Source: Rostrohypoxylon terebratum
Taxonomy: Eukaryota; Ascomycota; Sordariomycetes; Xylariales; Hypoxylaceae
Assembly: GCA_022497145.1 (NCBI GenBank)
Contig: MU385866.1
Location: 186,001 to 250,000 of the forward strand
DNA length: 64,000 bases
Direction of reading: 5' to 3'
Made by a program: the position numbers and the translations under genes. The notes under the pieces are model-generated. The model was not told where the DNA came from and searched no databases. It saw nothing but the letters and a program-made list of their open reading frames with translations. Shown piece after piece: positions 61,796-64,000 of the stretch. Each line of letters starts with the position of its first letter. Positions within the stretch are counted from its first letter, which is position 1.

Positions 61796-63732
61796 ATTGG
61801 CAGACGTGAAGTTGCAAAATGTCTTCTGATTATTGCGGGATCATGTCTCCCGAAGGAGAATATAAACACAGAAAAGGATGCGCAGACGATATTCTACCAA
61901 GGTACCTAAGGGAGGTAGATATTCGAGGCGGTGGCGCGATGCAGAATAATGCAGCAATGCAGCAATGCAAAATGCGATGTGCGATGTGCGATGTGCGATA
62001 TGCGACCTACTGCAATGCACGAGAGAGAGATTGGAATTCAAGAGGAGTGTTTTTTGGCAAATAGAAAGGGTTGATCGAGTGACGGACGGGATTGGTCGAT
62101 CAAAGGACAGCAATGTTTACTCTCGACTTTTGGGACTGTGCAAAGGCCAAGGTGAGACAATTGCCACGGTAATTTAAAAAAAGAAGGCCTGAGAATTCGA
62201 ATGTTAAGGAGAATAGATACCAAATAATATGATATCGTCGCCAATCAACAGCATAGACAAATAGCTCTTTTTCTGTGCAAGAAGAAGATGTTGAGAAGTG
62301 AACAAAGTTGGTGACGATAACGATGGTTGATTGCAGGTTGCAAGGAGGTTATTTGGATGATGGCAGATGTAAACAGACATGGATAGTGGGGAGAGGAAAA
62401 CCCGAGTGGGGGATGATAATAGGTCAACACCAATTCCCCCACCAAACCAGCAAGTCCCCTGCACGCATCCTGACATCCCCTACTACTAGGTAGGCACTAG
62501 GTACCTTCTACCTAGCATGTAAGTTTAGCACGGTACGTCCTAAGATACATCCCACACCATAGTACAATACCACTACATGTAGGTATAGTAGTACAGTCTA
62601 GAGTACGATCGTAGCACAATTCAGGTGCGGTTCAGGTACCCACATGCACCTGCCCAATGCCCAGTGCCCAGTGCTTCCACACCTTTCCGCGTCGTAGTTG
62701 CCCTGTCAACCGAGTCGCGCACGATCCAACTTGCGACCCGAGATCTCCCTCTTGTCTCAAATTTGAATTAGGTACCGGGGTACCTGCTTACTATCATGCA
62801 ACAAGCTCCCCAATTGAAGAAGCCGATTAGAGGAAAAAATCATATCACGGCAGCTGCACGGCAACCGTCTTCGAATTTTCCCAAGCAACTACGACCTGTC
62901 AAGTCAATTGATCACAATGCGATCTTCTCTTTCTGGCAAGGAATACAATGCTAAAATCAATATGTCTAAGGCTACCTGCATATTGATGGTGTCCATGTGT
63001 GACCTCGAATCGTCCATGTGAAAAATCTACTATAACGTGAGACGATGTAAATACCCAGGTACAAAAACAATGCCATCACTACCTAGATAGACTGGTTCAT
63101 GAAGAAGAAAATATTGGGCTTATTCTGTGTTGCTCACGGTAACAGATTCAGCTGCTCCTCCGCGATATGCAAGTCTATAAACTTTAGGGGGGTCGGACTT
63201 ATACGAACAGCGAGGCAACTACCTACCTATTATAGACCTGTGCTACACACCATAATGTAAGTCTACAATAACAATATCTGGTAGTATCACCATACAAATA
63301 AAGATAGCATAGTACTTTACATATTTTGACCATATACTAAATCTTGATCCTCAACCCCTCTCCGCCATTTACTAGTAGGGATGTAAGGAGCCCTAGGCGG
63401 TAGGGATGCTATAAGCCAGGGATGTTGGTATAAGCGTATAAGCGTATAAGCGCCCACACGATCCATATGTTGTGGTAGGTAAACAACAAAAATCATCACA
63501 AGTGAGAAAAAAGCAAGAAAAGGGGATCAATGTTGAACAAAGGAAGCCGATCTGTATTTTTATCTTCTCGTCAAGATTGGCTAGATTGGTATCAGATGCA
63601 TAAAAAAAACCTACAGAAAATCACACAAGTATCGCTGAATGTAAACCGTAAACCCTCCTTTTATGTATACTCCCAAGACACCGTCCCTTGTATATACTAT
63701 ATCCGTATTCTTGAGACTTGGGTATATATCCC
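61796..63732. other. BUD4 upstream region and flank of the right-edge gene
   Basis: No gene recognised. It contains a GCAATGCA / GCGATGT tandem at about 61938-62006 directly upstream of BUD4. TACCTA- and GGTACC-type words lie near 62485-62645, and an AAGCGTAT triplet repeat lies near 63432-63452. Confidence 0.55.
61938..62006. repeat. GCAATGCA / GCGATGT tandem tract
   Basis: Two adjoining short tandems, the first of GCAGCAAT units and the second of about four GCGATGT units. They lie about 140 bp upstream of the BUD4 ATG, so probably in its promoter or leader. Confidence 0.75.
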
Positions 63733-64000
63733 TTATTCCTCTTCCTCCACAACTTGCTTCTGCGCAATGTAGAAGCGGTCTCCACCCTTCTCGTCCCGCT
63801 CGTGCTCTAGCGCGACCTTGCTCAGGTGCGTGAGGATGTTCTCCATCATCGTATCCTGCGCGGACCTCTTCTTGCGGCCGAGGTCGTTGAGACGCTGCAT
63901 GCGGGTAAGCATCTGGTAGATGATAGCGATGACGATGACGCAGGCGATGGAGTAAACCCAAATGACAACAATGGTAAGAATGTCGGTGGCGCCGTTCTGA
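63733..64000 (-). CDS. C-terminus of an unidentified single-pass or multi-pass membrane protein (partial)
   Basis: The minus-strand frame is open from the window edge to a TAA at 63733, giving 88 visible residues. It starts QNGATD and runs into a membrane helix (ILTIVVIWVYSIACVIVIAI). A basic cytosolic juxtamembrane segment (MQRLNDLGRKKRS), an amphipathic helix (MMENILTHLSKVALEHERDE) and an acidic end (VVEEEE) follow. The gene is truncated by the window edge, so the N-terminus and exon structure are unknown. The family is not identified; the tail could belong to a fungal channel or vacuolar membrane protein. Codon use is GC-rich and clearly coding. Confidence 0.75.
   Translation of the reverse strand, partial: QNGATDILTIVVIWVYSIACVIVIAIIYQMLTRMQRLNDLGRKKRSAQDTMMENILTHLSKVALEHERDEKGGDRFYIAQKQVVEEEE

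Noticed and set aside
1..64000. CRISPR array, rRNA operon, dispersed 5S rRNA, telomeric repeat
   Set aside because: No regularly spaced direct repeats, no rRNA-like conserved segments and no TTAGGG runs were seen on reading both strands.
1..64000. Secondary-metabolite gene cluster
   Set aside because: No polyketide synthase, peptide synthetase, terpene cyclase or cytochrome P450 coding sequence; the genes are unrelated housekeeping functions.

Overview
This is a nuclear window from a filamentous ascomycete, most likely Pezizomycotina and probably Sordariomycetes. The gene families point there: HapE/HAP5, SEC15, VPS16, FCF2, a Bud4/anillin-type septation protein, an Rch1-type SLC10 protein and an intracellular GH1 beta-glucosidase. 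So do the short GT-AG introns of about 46-250 bp, the intergenic spacing, and the many microsatellites between genes. I reconstructed exon-intron models by hand for thirteen complete genes and one gene cut by the right edge. Every complete model closes in frame, but all are predictions without transcript support.

Layout. 1-12268 is a gene-poor block full of short palindromes, AGGT/ACCT and TACATAGTA motifs and a (CA)45 microsatellite; I recognise no gene in it. 12269-29116 is a gene-dense housekeeping block: a RING-H2/PH/VWA scaffold resembling Ste5/Far1 (+), SEC15 (+), HAP5/hapE (-), FCF2 (+) and VPS16 (+). 30567-39062 holds eIF4B (-), a Tim17-like membrane protein (+), a 96-residue disordered acidic protein (+) and a GH1 beta-glucosidase (-). 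40924-47395 holds a GFA/CENP-V-like zinc protein (-), an RCH1/SLC10A7-like transporter (-), a possible gene relic, a tRNA-like nested inverted repeat and a small secreted protein (-). 47396-52443 is a second gene-poor block. 52444-61795 contains a 1061-residue glutamine-rich protein (+) converging on BUD4 (-). The C-terminus of an unidentified single-pass membrane protein (-) lies at the right edge.

Functionally this is a mixed neighbourhood rather than a biosynthetic cluster. Several products share polarity and membrane-traffic themes: SEC15 (exocyst), VPS16 (HOPS/CORVET), BUD4 (septation) and the Ste5/Far1-like scaffold (pheromone MAPK signalling and polarity). FCF2 and eIF4B belong to ribosome biogenesis and translation, and HapE is a subunit of the global CCAAT-binding complex.

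The most unusual items are an exact 15-base palindrome-rich word occurring four times between genes, a nested inverted repeat with tRNA-like boxes at 46193-46312, the Ste5/Far1-like scaffold with a degenerate VWA metal site, micro-exons in eIF4B (4 coding bases) and HapE (14 bases), and a fast-evolving-looking small secreted protein beside a gene desert. No CRISPR array, rRNA gene, confident tRNA or recognisable transposase was found.
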